From Sipunculus nudus (lineage: Eukaryota > Annelida > Sipuncula > Golfingiida > Sipunculidae): DNA of 64,000 bases. This document shows, one piece after another, positions 44,518-57,158 of the stretch. The notes beneath the pieces are model-generated. The model ran no database searches, was not told the DNA's origin, and saw nothing but the letters and a program-made list of their open reading frames with translations. The position numbers and the translations under genes are program-made. The DNA is taken from NCBI GenBank assembly GCA_026874595.1, contig CM049322.1:2467900-2531899 (forward strand), in the 5' to 3' direction. Within the stretch, counting starts at the first letter, position 1. The number at the start of each line of letters is the position of its first letter.

Positions 44518-44572
44518 CTTGGGCCATTATTCATTGAAAAACTTGTTTTACCACTGTCAATCATAATATAAT

Positions 44573-44613
<41 letters not shown>

Positions 44614-44839
44614 GAAAAGGGTTTGATCGCCATTCTAGGATCAAAGTACTCGATACATAAAGTAGAGCTGCTATAAGTACATAAAAATGCATCAATGCAT
44701 TAATGTCTCTACCCGCAGGTTTCGTGCGCACTGTGTGGCGCTCATCAGTTGACTGAATGGGGTTGGTTTGTGTTTGTTCATGTATGGGTGCGTGTGCGAG
44801 ATTATTTACGGTTGGCTGGTTTTTGCTGTATGATGCCTG

Positions 44840-46890
44840 CAAGTGTTAAGGTATTCACTTCGTTTATTAAGGAGTGGCGTTCTTTTGTACGTCATGATTT
44901 GTAGCTTTTCTTGTTCGCATGTGTTACACCTGTTATTCATTGTTGTTGTAGTTGGCTTAGCTATAATAGACCATGTGATACTGTGTGAGGTGCCTTGGCG
45001 TTTCAGTTTCCAAATATACTTTGATAGTCCTGTTTCTGGTTCATACTTCTCGTATTTGAACGACCTCTTGTGGTTCGCATAGCGGCTTTTAAAAGTATTT
45101 CCTGTGTTTCCTATGTATGAGACGATCCCGTTATTTGTAGTTATATCAGCTTTGTAAACAACACTTGTTATAAGGCAGTCGCCGTTCAGTGGGCATTCTC
45201 CTTTATTCCTTCAGTTGCAAGCTCGCTTGGGTTGGGGGTTCGATGTTTGTTGTAGAACTTTTTGGTTGTGGTTTCTAATGATGCTGCCCAGGTTTTGGAG
45301 ACAGCTGTAGCTGATCTTTATAGTGTTTCTATTGAAGAGTTTGTGAGGGGCTGCCGGATGGGAAATGTTTGTCAATCAGGCGCAGGAACATTTTTCCGAC
45401 GTTTGTTTTTACGCTCTTGCAGAAAGAGGGATTGAACCATATGATGTTTCTTCTCCGTTTATTCTTCTGTTTGTTTTGCTGGGGTTTGCTGTAGCTAATT
45501 CTTTCGTTGTGTCTTGAGTTTTCTAGCGCGTCGTTATAGATGTGGGCGGTGGAATGGAATGATTCTTCGTCGTGGGAGAGCTATGATATACGTTTGCCGA
45601 TCGCTTCTGGAATTTGCTTGATGATTTGAGGTGGATTGTTGGACAATTTATGCACATATAAAGGGTTGTCATTTGGTTTTCTGTACGGCTTAAATGAGTT
45701 GTTCTTCAGGTCGAAAGTCACGTCAAGGAAATTAACTGTGTTCAGGTTGGACTCGGCTGTGATCTTGGTGCCAAGAAGCTGGAGTTCTGAAGTTATTTTT
45801 GTTCTGAGTTTGTCTGCTGCTCGTCCCGTCATTCCTTTGAGTACGGCTAATCCGTCATCCCCGTACAGTCCTATGTTTTCTGAGGGGATTTTTTTACTGA
45901 GCGTGTGAAGTATGAACAGTCCTACGTTCTCGCAGATTTCTGCCCGGTCAAAACTGCCCATTGTGACGTCAAATGACGAGTTGTTTCTTTTTTCCAAGGG
46001 CTTGTTCTTGTGGAACAATAGCGATTTTCTGCAGTGTAGGATTGTGTTCAGTTCGCGTTCAGATATGGAACAGTACTTTTTGGACCAGGTCAGACTTTTT
46101 ATTAGAAGATCCTCAGATATGGAAGGGTAAAATTCGGCTATGTCGAAGAGTAGAAACTTATTTTTTTTTTGTTTTTAATTGAAGAAAACCAATCGATTGC
46201 TTCTGTAGTGTTACGCCATTGGTTGAGGTTGATGGAATTCCTGATGTTTGTATTTATTCTATCCATGATCGATTTGCTGACTTTGCCCAGTTCTGTCTTT
46301 GCCGGATTGATTAACCTGCATGTTGGCTTATTTGAAAGTTCGTTTTGTTGTCTTTTAACGTGATGAACGGGTTTTGGGGTTTCATCGGGTTGATCCGGTC
46401 ATCCAATTCGTACTGAGCGGCGATCTTGTGCATTTCCTTGTTGATTTTATGCTGGGCGTTATCTTTGGTTAGTTTGTATTTGGCGGTGTGTTTTCTGTGA
46501 GTAATTTGTTGTATCCTTCGTGGTTTAGTTTGTAAAAAGTTCTTGTTTTGTTCGCCGGGACGATGAGTTCCTTTGATGAAGTTATAAATTTTACATCTTT
46601 GGTCAGTCTTTCTTGAAAAGTGTCAGTTACTTTCCGGAATTCTAAGTTTTCAACGATCTTAAATATATCATCTTCAAATGCTTTGGTTTCATCAAGTTTT
46701 GGTGGGATTCTTTTAGACTTCAATCCGTATTTGCAAGTGCGGTTTTCTGTTGGTTCCCTATCGCTGTCTAGGTTCTCGTCTTTTTTGGAAAATATGACTT
46801 TCCAACGCATGCGTTTAACGACGCTTTCGACTTTCCCCAATAAATGTCTCTGGTATGATGTGCGGCTTGTAATAGGGATATTCTAAGTAA
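44840..46890 (-). mobile_element. Penelope-like element: reverse transcriptase plus GIY-YIG endonuclease, frameshifted
   Basis: Minus strand, N- to C-terminal. At 46840-46469: YGLKSKRIPPKLDETKAFED and TRTFYKLNHEGYNKLL. At 46018-45581: reverse transcriptase with IGLYGDDGLAVLKG (YGDD near 45848-45865), NFLDVTFDL, YRKPNDNPLYVHKLSNNPP and IIKQIPEAI. At about 45210-44850: a Cys segment CPLNGDCL, then YKADITTNNG, SYIGNTGNTFKSRY, LSKYIWKLK and CNTCEQEKL, a GIY-YIG nuclease. This order (RT then GIY-YIG) defines endonuclease-bearing Penelope-like elements. Frames break at several points (for example between 46469 and 46018, and after 45581), so the copy is dead. Plus-strand ORFs across it are antisense shadows. 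Confidence 0.88.
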
Positions 46891-47480
46891 CTAAGTAAAT
46901 GCTACCTTATGCTGGAGACCTCTCTAGCTTTAAAAATAGCAAAATTATAACAATACGGTTCAATATTTCCATATTCTATGTATTTTACCCACAAAAACGT
47001 AATCATAGTAACCGAAAGATGATGCAATCATGCCAAAGGAAATTGAAATGCAGAGGATAATAAAATGACGTATCATTTATCTGTTTATTATCATGACTTT
47101 CGTAGATTTGAAGGAAAACGAATTTCAGTTTTTTGGTGAACTTGGCCCTAAGTCCATTGTGATGAATAAGAAGACACATTGAGGCATTACATCTATCAAC
47201 TGTCTAAGTTTGAAAGTAATTTGTGCAACATTGTGGCCTGTAAAATGCTATATAACAGGGAAAAGGATGGGCAACGAGACAAAAGTGACGACTACACACG
47301 AAAGGACAGACATGCTAAAATATGACACAAAATATATAATAGGTGACATGTATAACAAAGGAACTAGCAGGCAGACGAAAACAGTCTGACAGACGGACAA
47401 ACTTGCAGACCGAAGGAACTTAGAATGACAGGTGAGAGGCCCATTAATGGGGAAAGCATAGACGAATTAAATGAGCTATA
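46891..47480. other. Gene-free DNA leading into the second repeat cluster
   Basis: No gene. It contains degenerate pieces of the same repeat family (TGTGGCCTGTAAAATGCTA near 47231 and a GACAGACGGACAAACTTGCAG phrase near 47390). Confidence 0.5.
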
Positions 47481-48205
47481 GTGTGTATAGATTATAAGCG
47501 AATCCTGCAAAACTATTGCATGATGAATGCTAATTGCAAGACCCAAAAAAAGCAAGCAGGCGAAATGGGGGACCACTGACAACCAGACATACTGACAATG
47601 TGACATAAGGTTGAGACTAGATAACACGGCAAGGTTATGGAGAAGACAGAACAAAAGAAACTAAGTTACAGTATATATAATTATGGTTTATACTTTTGGA
47701 GATATTGCCGAAGAAATGATATATTGTAGTGGTTCGAGTGCAGCGCCCCCTAGTAGCCATAACCCGAAAAATGAAAAATAACTTTCGAGATATTAGAGTA
47801 AGACATATATTGTACCAGTTTCAAATGGATTCCTGCCAAACTGTGGCTTGTCTAATGTAAATGGTAAGACGGAAGAACCACAAAGCAACTACAACTGAGG
47901 AGGCAATAAAAATATAAAAAATACATATATTGACCTGTAAAATGCTAATTATAAGACGCAAAAAAACAGCAAGCAGGCAAATGGAGGACTACTGACAACC
48001 AGACATACTGACAATGTGACATAAGGTTGAGACCAGATGGCTTGACTCAAACCAACAAGCACATCTGACAAGCAGACCGGCATATTGAAACGTGACACAA
48101 AATTCAGACCAGATGATCCCACCAGGTTATGGAGAAGAATAAGAAAAAGAAATAAAGTTTTAGTTTATGTAATTGAGGTTTATAGTTTTGGAGATAGGGC
48201 CAAAA
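47480..48205. repeat. Dispersed repeat family (second cluster)
   Basis: Shares with 37370-38060 the phrases AATCCTGCAAAACT, GCAAGCAGGCGAAAT, CAACCAGACATACTGACAAT, AAGGTTGAGAC(C/T)AGAT, GGTTATGGAGAAGA and TTTTGGAGATA. Two nearly complete units plus fragments. It ends about 50 bases before the NACHT-LRR pseudogene. Confidence 0.75.
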
Positions 48206-48251
48206 AATATGTTGAAGAATTAATGACGAACACTTTCGACGTTTTCTAATG

Positions 48252-49625
48252 ACTTTGACCGTGGATTGTCACCTGAGGGCGTCACTGAGTATGTACATAT
48301 ATCATTGGATGAGATCAGTGGTGATGGAGATAAATTTTTACAGAAAACAGATCAGTCAAATGATCTCCGGCACCTCAGTAGGTACCCGGCCGTGTTGTTG
48401 TCAATGTGTTTTTATGGAAGGAGACAACTTACCTAAAAATCTCAGGATTTTATTATGATTTTATTATATAAACATGTTGCAGATATGAAAGGAAACATAT
48501 ACCTGCTAAATACCGACATGAACATGGAGACATCATTCTATATTATCATAAGAACCTGATAGAGGTCGCGGAAATAGCGACAAGAGGAATGATGAGAGAA
48601 AGATTGGAATTAGCTTTCTTATATAAAATAATAAATATTTCAATGACACAACCTGGAAACTCGGCTTCCTGAAAGATGAGCCATCGACAAAAGGAGAGAG
48701 ACTTCTTTCTGAGAGTCGGCCATGCTAATCACATTTATATCTGCTATGGGGGGCGAAAAGATAAAGAAACATATAGAACAAATAATAAGAGGTAATGAGT
48801 ACGACATAGCGGGGATGGACACCTTACTACAGATCAGTTATTTAAATGAAGATCGTGAGGCTCAACTTGTCTTACCTGAGGTTATGTGGTTGGAGATCAC
48901 AGACAAATATCCTGTTCGTGTTAATGTTAAATATTTCTCCATGAAAGGTGAAACACTTACAAAATTAACACTAAGATCATCTGATGAGAGACATCTCCTC
49001 TACTACAACATTTAAACGCACCATCATTAAAATGGCTCAGATTGGACGTCCTGTCGTCTAGTTCGACTTGTTCTGATGATGAAAACACGGCGTGTTACAT
49101 GACACAGGAACTTGACCTGACACTCACAAAGTTCCCGATACAAACACTCAAAGTGTGGGGGTTTAACCAGAAGACTAGATCTGGACAGAGACTGATGGAT
49201 GGTGATGATGATGATAATGATGATGACACTTCCTCTGACCTGCTTGTTGTAATAAGAGCTGTCAGTCAGATCAAAACTCTGTTAGAGTTAGAGATTCATG
49301 GGACCCTCATGACCATCGTGGCTGTCCACGCACTAACAGAATGTCTGTATGACACACATCTCATTTCACTCACAATTAATTGCTCCTGCCTCACATCACA
49401 GAAGTTCTGGTCAGTGCTGGACAAACTACTAGACTGTCATCAACTCATCAATCTCGGGGTACAAGATAACATCCTGGATGACAACATGGAGGAGCTAATA
49501 AACAAAACAGAAAAACCGGCAGGTCTCAAGACACTAGGTCTGTCAAGTAACGATATATCCGACAGTGGGGGGAAGAAAATAAGGAAAAGGTGGCAATAAA
49601 ATATCCTGATCTGAAGCTGATGATA
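48252..49625 (+). pseudogene. NACHT-LRR pseudogene, diverged 5'-truncated copy of exon 10
   Basis: Similarity to 33920-35424 starts inside the NACHT domain (LSPEGVTEYVH against FSQEGITEYVQ), so Walker A and B are absent. The part to 48720 has many stops and deletions. From 48722 the frame is open to 49015 (ITFISAMGGEKIKKHIEQI, LVLPEVMWLEITDKYPV). It is then broken by a one-base deletion relative to the functional gene in the CATCTCC(G)TCTAC context, and open again 49042-49599 (ELDLTLTKFPIQTLKVWGF, LISLTINCSCLTSQKFW, LKTLGLSSNDISDSGGKK). The acidic tract is longer (DGDDDDNDDDTSSD) through GAT expansion. Similarity continues past the stop into 3' UTR sequence, which argues for DNA-level duplication. 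Long open stretches imply a fairly recent loss. Confidence 0.88.
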
Positions 49626-49629
49626 TAAA

Positions 49630-52570
49630 CATCATGTTAACTTACCTCAGACCGTCATGATAGAACTCCTGGAGTTCATGCGGCTTCCGAGAGGTGGAGG
49701 GGAGGACACTTTGACCTCCGGGTCTGGATCGAGAAAATGGTGTTATGCTTGAAACGGCCACATAAATATGTTATATTTACATTTAAATTTTCTGTTAATC
49801 TCATGATAATGTATTTAAGATTTTTTAAACAAAACAGCATATATATATATGTTTTTATATTCGTTACTGGCTTAATATTTTTTAAATGTTTAGGAATATG
49901 TACAAAATATTGTTTTTAAGTTCAAAATATAATATACATATTGTATATGTTCAATTGTATATGTTCAAAATATGGCCACGCACTGATAGATGGCTTTGTC
50001 CGATAAAATTTTGTAGCTAGAGGGCAGTAAACTGAGTCACCCTGCTTCTCATAACACGGCTTAAAGACTGTCTATACCTCCATTGTGCCGAGTTATAGCT
50101 AACAAATATGAACAGAGACAATTAATAAAATAATTGACAAAAAAATTTCACTACTTTCGATCAATGTCGCAATCATGCCAGTATAGAGTTATCGAGGCTT
50201 TGACGAAATTAAAACCTGCTCTCGGAAAAAATAATTTTTATAAACGTTTATCAGTTATTCGTTTTCGAGTGGGGTCTAAATGTAAAGAGTAAGCATTTCG
50301 TCCGCACTGTAGTTCGCTTTATAGAATCGTAAATCGATTTATTCAATAAAACGTGATTCCACATTGTTTCGGCTTCATTGTGTACTTCCCTCACAGTCTA
50401 TCCGCTTCCCAATGTATCACACTCGTACTGTTATAGGCTTATGAGGTAGCAACCTCACAGTGTATCAGCCTCAGATTTTTTATTGTTGAATTATATTTGG
50501 AAGGTTATCCGCTATATTATAAAAATATAAAAATCAGCCAATATGAATAGACCTCTCAAATAACTTGTCATATAAAGCAGACTTAGTGAATTAATGTTAT
50601 AATATATAGGGTGTAGCATCGATGTTAGCCGCGCACCGTGTTGTTAAAGCCATAATATATATTAATAAAAAAAAAATCTTCCCAAATTTTACTTTTTTTG
50701 TGGAAAACATTTATCAAATATATGCGACATAAATATAGCATTCAGTGTATTGCATGCTAGGTGAATACGTCTGTCCTCACGTATCTAAGGTGACCCATGT
50801 GTTAATTACTGCATATCTGTATATTTATTATAATTGTACATACTGCGGAGGCATAGCATCATCATTTGAGCCCCACGACAAGGAACAGACTTGCAATTTT
50901 GTCTTTTTTTTATTAGGTCATTATCGTATTTTAGGAAGGTATTAACTAATTATCTGCCTTGCTGAAAATTATGCCCTTTAATACTCTATCCTACAATACC
51001 ACTTTTCCGTCGAAATGCCAATTAATCAAAGCAAAAAACAGGTTGACACAAAGGGATAAAACAAACTATTATTTACTATCTTAGTCAAAAGAACAAAAAT
51101 TTCATAAAACAGACAATTTTTAACAAACAATGTTATTTTTGATCATCAATAATGACTATTTGCAAATCAATTTTCAAAAACATATTCGAGTCACATTTTC
51201 CATCCAATCAGGTTATTCAATACAAGTATGTTGATAGTGTCAAAATTCGCCGGACCCTTTACATGATTATCGACTATTTACCAGGCCAGGGTTTTTAATT
51301 CTGTAATAAATGACATTGAAGTTAAGCCCTTTTCCCCAGGCACACATTGCTATTTTAAAACGTGCTTGGCTAATAATTGATTTTCTCCCAGTGTGGTTCC
51401 TTTGCAACAAAGGTGATTAAAAGCTACAACTTACCTTATTATATCTTTGGTTTATCTTCCATACTAACATTACTGTAAAAACTGTTCGTAATCGTTAGAA
51501 AAGAAAATATATAAGGACATTTTCCTTAACCCCTTGTATTTAAGAAGTTTAGAGCACGTTATGCTGGACTTTTGTCATGATCAGTTATATAAACTGATTT
51601 ACCCAGGTTAAATGATATGATGATAGCTCATTTGTCATAGTATGAATGAATCTTGATAAATTACTTGCCGTTATGTGACATCCTGCAAGTTATACATTCC
51701 TCATGTCACCTTTTTATCAGAACCAATGTGGCTTCTGCAATGCAGGGAACCTTTCCTTAAATAAGATCTATGTTTGTACCCTGCCACAATGTGATATTAG
51801 CCCTTCTATAGAGTGTGCACCCTGCAATATATACATAGTTCATTAAATTTTATTTTATATTAAGATCACCGAAACATTTACAAGAAAAATTGGGCCTGTA
51901 ACATTTAAACCGGGCCTGCAACTCAAGGACAATACAGGCCCGGCGGGAATGTTCCATCCAAAGCTAAATAGCAAACACTGTCATTTGCCACTGATAAAGG
52001 TAAATCTTTCACAATAATATTTTACGGCCTGTTTTGTCTGTATCCCAGACGATCTGTTATTCTTGTCTAACATAGGAGCATTTTTTCGTCTGATAGACTT
52101 GCCTTTTGTCAACAATTAAATTTTTGATTCATTGGTTTTCAAGTATATACGCCAGATTCCTCTGACATTTTGTTTCGTCTGTCAGTAGTGTTTGATACAG
52201 CCATACACGATTCGTATGGCTTGAGATACTTTTTATCCTTCGCCGACAAAGCGTTTTTATGCATGAAGAATACAGGAGTCACGGATTCATTCAAGACTGA
52301 AATGGGGTCAGTGGCCCGGTGACCAATCATGTGTGCAAGTGCATACAAAAAATTGAATGTTTATAAAATATTTTGGATCATGGAAAGTAATCTTCTCACC
52401 CAAAAGTTCAAGATGAGATTTTCACAGTCCACACGTATATGGTTCGCAAAGAAACATGCCTTTCGGTATCGGAAAACAAAATTCCAGATCGCCACAAACC
52501 CACTGGTCAACAAGCGCTGATATTAGCGTGTGTCACTCCTCAGATCATCACCAGACCCTATTAATATTAT
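49630..52570. other. Gene-free intergenic DNA
   Basis: No gene supported. AT-rich with AATATG/ATATGTTCA tracts near 49925-49975. The ORFs at 50745 and 52139-52520 lack recognisable domains or splice context. Confidence 0.5.
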
Positions 52571-52710
52571 TTTATTTTTAAATATCACTGTTCCTACTAA
52601 AATATAGGGATAACAACAAAAACAAAAAACAATAATTATTATAAACATCCTATTATTTGTATAATAATAATTCAAAATCTATAATGAATGATTGTTAAAT
52701 TTCCTTTAAA

Positions 52711-52757
52711 AATAATTATAATAATAACTATTATTACTATTATTATAATAATTATTT
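52711..52757. repeat. Long AT hairpin
   Basis: AATAATTATAATAATA and its inverse TATTATTATAATAATT face each other across about 11 bases, followed by (TTG)5. A cruciform could form. No gene. Confidence 0.8.
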
Positions 52758-52800
52758 GTTGTTGTTGTTGTTATGCCTATATTTAAATAGGAATAGTGAT

Positions 52801-52908
52801 ATACTCAGAGAATAGTCGGGTGATACGTATCATGATATACTCAGAGAATGGTCGGGTGATACGTATCATGATATACTCAGAGAATGATCGGGTGATGCGT
52901 TTCATGCT
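52801..52908. repeat. Three tandem 36-bp units containing the palindrome TGATACGTATCA
   Basis: Unit ATACTCAGAGAAT(A/G)(G/A)TCGGGTGATACGTATCATGAT. The first two copies keep the 12-base palindrome, and the third has it mutated to TGATGCGTTTCA. Confidence 0.92.
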
Positions 52909-52909
52909 C

Positions 52910-54480
52910 TTTCTTCTTCAAAACATAGTAGAGAAATGTTAATTCATGTGACTAAAATTTGTAAACATACTTTTGAGATAATTAGCAAATGGGATAATTG
53001 TAATTGAAGATGTTTGATAAATAGATTTTTCAGACCTTCCTTTGGTGAGTGTATAAGCTCCTAACCTCCAAAGTGAAAGAATTACTTTCTTTATTATTGT
53101 AAATGAATGGATAAGTGAACGAATTATGAATCCTGAGGCTGTTATTCTGTGTCTGGATCTTAACTGCTCGTTGAAGAAAACAAAATTGACCATAGATAAT
53201 TTATCATAACGTTTCTCTTTATTGTAACAAAAAATATGATCCAACATATCTCTGGAGACAATAGAATCAGGATTCAATTAATTATACATAAATAACTGCA
53301 TCAGAAAATGAAAGCAGAATAGACTATATATTAATGCAAAAAAACAAGAGCAAATTCTGTTGTTAATTTAAAAAAATGTAAAAGTAGATAAAGCCCCAGC
53401 TCATAAAAGGTGATATATATATAAATATAAATAAGGGAAAAGGGGAAATGGTTATTGGAAAATGAACATTTCCTATATAAAAGATGAAGAGTATGTGCAT
53501 TGTATTAAAGAAGGAATATGTTCTGAAATAGTATGCAGAAGAATTGTCACGAATATTCAGATAAAAGGGGTTTTGTGTAGGCTTAGAGAAAAGTTTTCAT
53601 AAAAAATACTAGTCAATAGGCAGACGATATATTTCCACATTTTAAAGATTTTAATGGTTTCAATGGAGGTCTAAACATGTGAAAGTATACTGCAGATATA
53701 CTGGTATAATGTAATAAAAAAAACAAATGGTAGCCTGTCAGGGAAATTAAGCAACTATGAGGTGCAACGTTCTGGATTTATATGAAATAAAAATATAAAA
53801 TATCTGGAGAATATGTAGGTTATCATAATGATTTATTGAAAAGAAAATATATAAACGGTTTCAAAATTTTCAGTTTTTCTTTATTTGCAGAAAAGAGATT
53901 TAACCATATTATAATTTGTTTGGAAAGGGTTTTGATATTTAATAGACTTTTAAACGTACAAATATTTCCTACTGTAAAGGGTATTCCAACATTTACCAAG
54001 AGGTCGTCTTATTTTATAATGAATGTAAAGTACCTGAATACCAAGGGAAAATATAAATGATGATTCACTATGGTGAAATAGAATATTATATATTCAGTTA
54101 AAGAAAAGAGTAAGGTCTTATATAGAACTCTGTACAGTAAAATATTTCTAGATAGTAATATGTTTTATTTATGTACGGTATGTATGTAAAGGGAACGGCA
54201 AGATAAAGATGTTATGGAAAAATTTACGATTTATATTTGATTATTAATCTTATCATCAGGGCGGTAAAGATATAGGAAACACCGTTTGTTGAAAATTCTA
54301 ATTCGTACGTAATCGAAAACAATTACATTACAGAACGAGATCAAAATTGCTTGTACTTTCAATATAAGTAAACGTTTAATCTTTACCCCGGTAAAGATGA
54401 CGATTTTATTGTAAAGAATTTGAGCGTAGAAAATTTTAAATCCCAATCAACGAATTCAAGTATAGAAAGGTATTCTACAT
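52910..54480. other. Unassigned DNA upstream of a LINE fragment
   Basis: ORFs on both strands (52939-53277 minus, 53836-54060 plus) have no domain I can name. Part of the plus strand may be decayed LINE sequence belonging to the fragment at 54490-54805, but I could not follow it. Confidence 0.35.
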
Positions 54481-54489
54481 TTCTGATAG

Positions 54490-54805
54490 TTTTGATTTTA
54501 CTAATTACTATAGGAGAAAGCTATTAAATATTCCAGACAAGAAGTTGGCCCAATTTAATTTTAAAACTTTACATAGGATTTTGCCTTGTGGTAAAAGATT
54601 ATATCGATGAACGAAAATACCAAATGCACCGTGTAGCAGCTGTAGTGAAAACCGTACAGTTGAATACATGTTGTTTTGTTGTTCTCAAATAAAATTTTGT
54701 TTTGCAATGTCTCAAACATATTTTTCAAAGGAAGAGTGGCAGCACGTTGTGCTTAGCAGAGAATCACATACGTTCAATATTATATCTAGTATATTAGCAT
54801 TTTGA
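54490..54805 (+). pseudogene. Decayed non-LTR retrotransposon, 3' zinc-finger (zf-RVT-like) end
   Basis: The plus-strand frame reads KKLAQFNFKTLHRILPCGKR, LYR, stop, TKIPNAPCSSCSENRTVEYM and LFCCSQIKFCF. It resembles the 'K..FKLLHRILPT...L.RW....P.C..C...ET..H....C' block that follows reverse transcriptase in LINE ORFs. One stop (TGA in LYR-stop-TK) interrupts it, and the reverse transcriptase itself is not visible. Confidence 0.55.
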
Positions 54806-57158
54806 ATCTTTAAGAAATGGTAAATGGGAAAAGACACTCATGCAAATAAAGAGGTAAATGTGTTTATTAAAACCAAAGTTTTGCTAGGAAGTCATGTATG
54901 TTAAAAAGTAGAAAGTGATGTACGTGATAAAGAGAAGTAGAGCTTATATATATTTATATATACTTTTGTGTTGTGTGTTTGGTTATAAGTGATTTTATAA
55001 GATAATTATTACTAACAAAAGTATAACAATGTCCCAATTATGTTCTAGAGTATGTGACTACTTTTTCATTTGGTACAGCCTTTATAGGCATGGTATATTC
55101 CGATATGTTTAGTCCTTGGAGATAGCATCGAGGCGGGGAGGGGGGCGGATGGGGGCGGTAATATTTATTATGATTATATGATATAAAAATTATATTATCA
55201 AATATAATATATAAAAGAATAAAAAAGTGGTTAAGATATGTGTATATAAATATATATACATATACACACATATATATACATATATATAATATACGTTTTT
55301 CATTTTCCATTTTCAATACAAATGTATTTTATTGCATTAAATAATAAAAAAAAATAATTTAGATATATCTCAGGACTTTCAGGAACGCAGCAATAAGCGT
55401 AAGAGACGCTTGAAAATGGCATTGAACTCGTGGCTATCAACAAGCGACTATTTCCCAACCCTGTCGTGTGTAAACGCAGAGCATACCAAATATGGGCAAA
55501 CCCGCAAGTGGTCACAACTAGCCTAAGACCTAATTTATTAACTCACGATCGTCGGCGTACTTATCTTACCACATCAAAGTGGCGCATATGTTTGTTAAAA
55601 TCAACGAGTTATTTCAAACATGCATCCCGGGCAAGCCAAACTGCTAACCCGAAGTTACAAATAACTATTATTACATTTGATGATTAACGAAATATTAAAC
55701 ATTACATAACGATTTGCTATACCAAACCGTTCAACATTATCTGATAATCTTAATACATACTCCGGTATTACGAGTATGTGTAATGTACATTCCATTGATG
55801 ATTCATAAATAAAAGGGATATTATACATGCATAATGAAATTTATATTAGATATTTTTATCTGTTACTATCACCCGCTATTCAAATTGAGTTCCGTAAAAA
55901 CCGTCTTTTAACAATATTTGGATGCATGAATGTTTACGTTACCGCCGTTCATTTCATGAGAAATCAGAGTAATAATGTTTGAATAAAAATATTTTTTTGA
56001 GAATCTTCATACTGCCATGGGGCTCTTCAAATTTTCGACCCGGGAGTCTCGCACCCTAAAAAAATGCTCTATTGAAAGCATATCATTTTAATTTTTGACT
56101 GGTTGGAATTGTGTATGCCTCTAGATCAGTGTACGATTCAGTCTGTACTGCAGAACCATCGCTTCATGTAAGATCGCTGGCAAAAATATATATATAGGAT
56201 ATCGACGTCATAATGCAAGATCCAGGGGCTTGAGAGGATATTATTGAAATAAATGCCATCAGTATTATATTGCCTTAGTTCAACAAAAAAAAGTCAAAGC
56301 CTTTGCACTGAAATCCTCAAACGCGCAAATCAATCTGTGAGAATTTCATGAATTCCTGAGACGCACGAGAGTAAAGTGCAGGCTAGAAGGTGCCCCGGGG
56401 CATCTTATCAGAAGCGCACTATTATGTCAGTAGGGGGCTCTGGCCGAATATTTCGATTGTTGCTTGCTCAAACTTAAAATAGTTTCTCTTTATTAAAGGC
56501 AATATTAATGAATAGACATAGGGAAAAATAAAAACAAGTAAATTAAAATTAAATAATAATAAATAAGATATAGGAAGAGACGACTATCATTATTTATATC
56601 ATGTTCATCCTTATTTCCATTAATTTTTAAAGTGGATGTGATAACACATCATTTTTATAATGGATTCTGGAAGTGTTTAGGTATATTGTAAGTTTTACTA
56701 GGATATATATTATGGCCCAGGTACGCGTTACGCCAGTAGCAAGGAACTACTACTTGAGGTGCCCCGGGGTCACCGTCTGGCGTGAACATTACTGTGCTCC
56801 TCTGGAGACCGGAAGTAGAACATGCCTCCAGCTCTCGCAAGTTCCCGCACTTTATGAACGAGACTTACGCTCCCTGTAATATAAATAAAGGTACAGCTTA
56901 GCCTGAAAATCAATCATCGGAACATAACATAGTTTTATTTGTATAGGGTTACTTTAAACAAATGGGAAAAAAATATTTTGTATGAAACAAACATATTTTG
57001 TCAGTTTCCTTCATTTTTTATCCGTAGAAATGTTACCTTATCAGTAATCTTTAAATGACTACATTGTTTAGCATATAATTACATCATATGTGAAACAAAT
57101 TAAGAGTAATAACCGTCTCAATTATGCATTATTATTATTATTATTATCATATTATAAT
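54806..57158. other. Gene-free DNA
   Basis: AT-rich with a short GAGGCGGGGAGGGGGGCGGATGG G-rich tract near 55128. GC-richer islands at 55380-55680 and 56650-56880 carry ORFs on both strands that fit no family and have no supporting splice sites. Confidence 0.45.

Noticed and set aside
45581-46363. Plus-strand ORFs of 64-90 codons
   Set aside because: They are antisense to the Penelope-like reverse transcriptase.
55038-55687. Overlapping ORFs on both strands in a GC-richer island
   Set aside because: No domain, no splice signals in phase, and the open frames conflict with each other.
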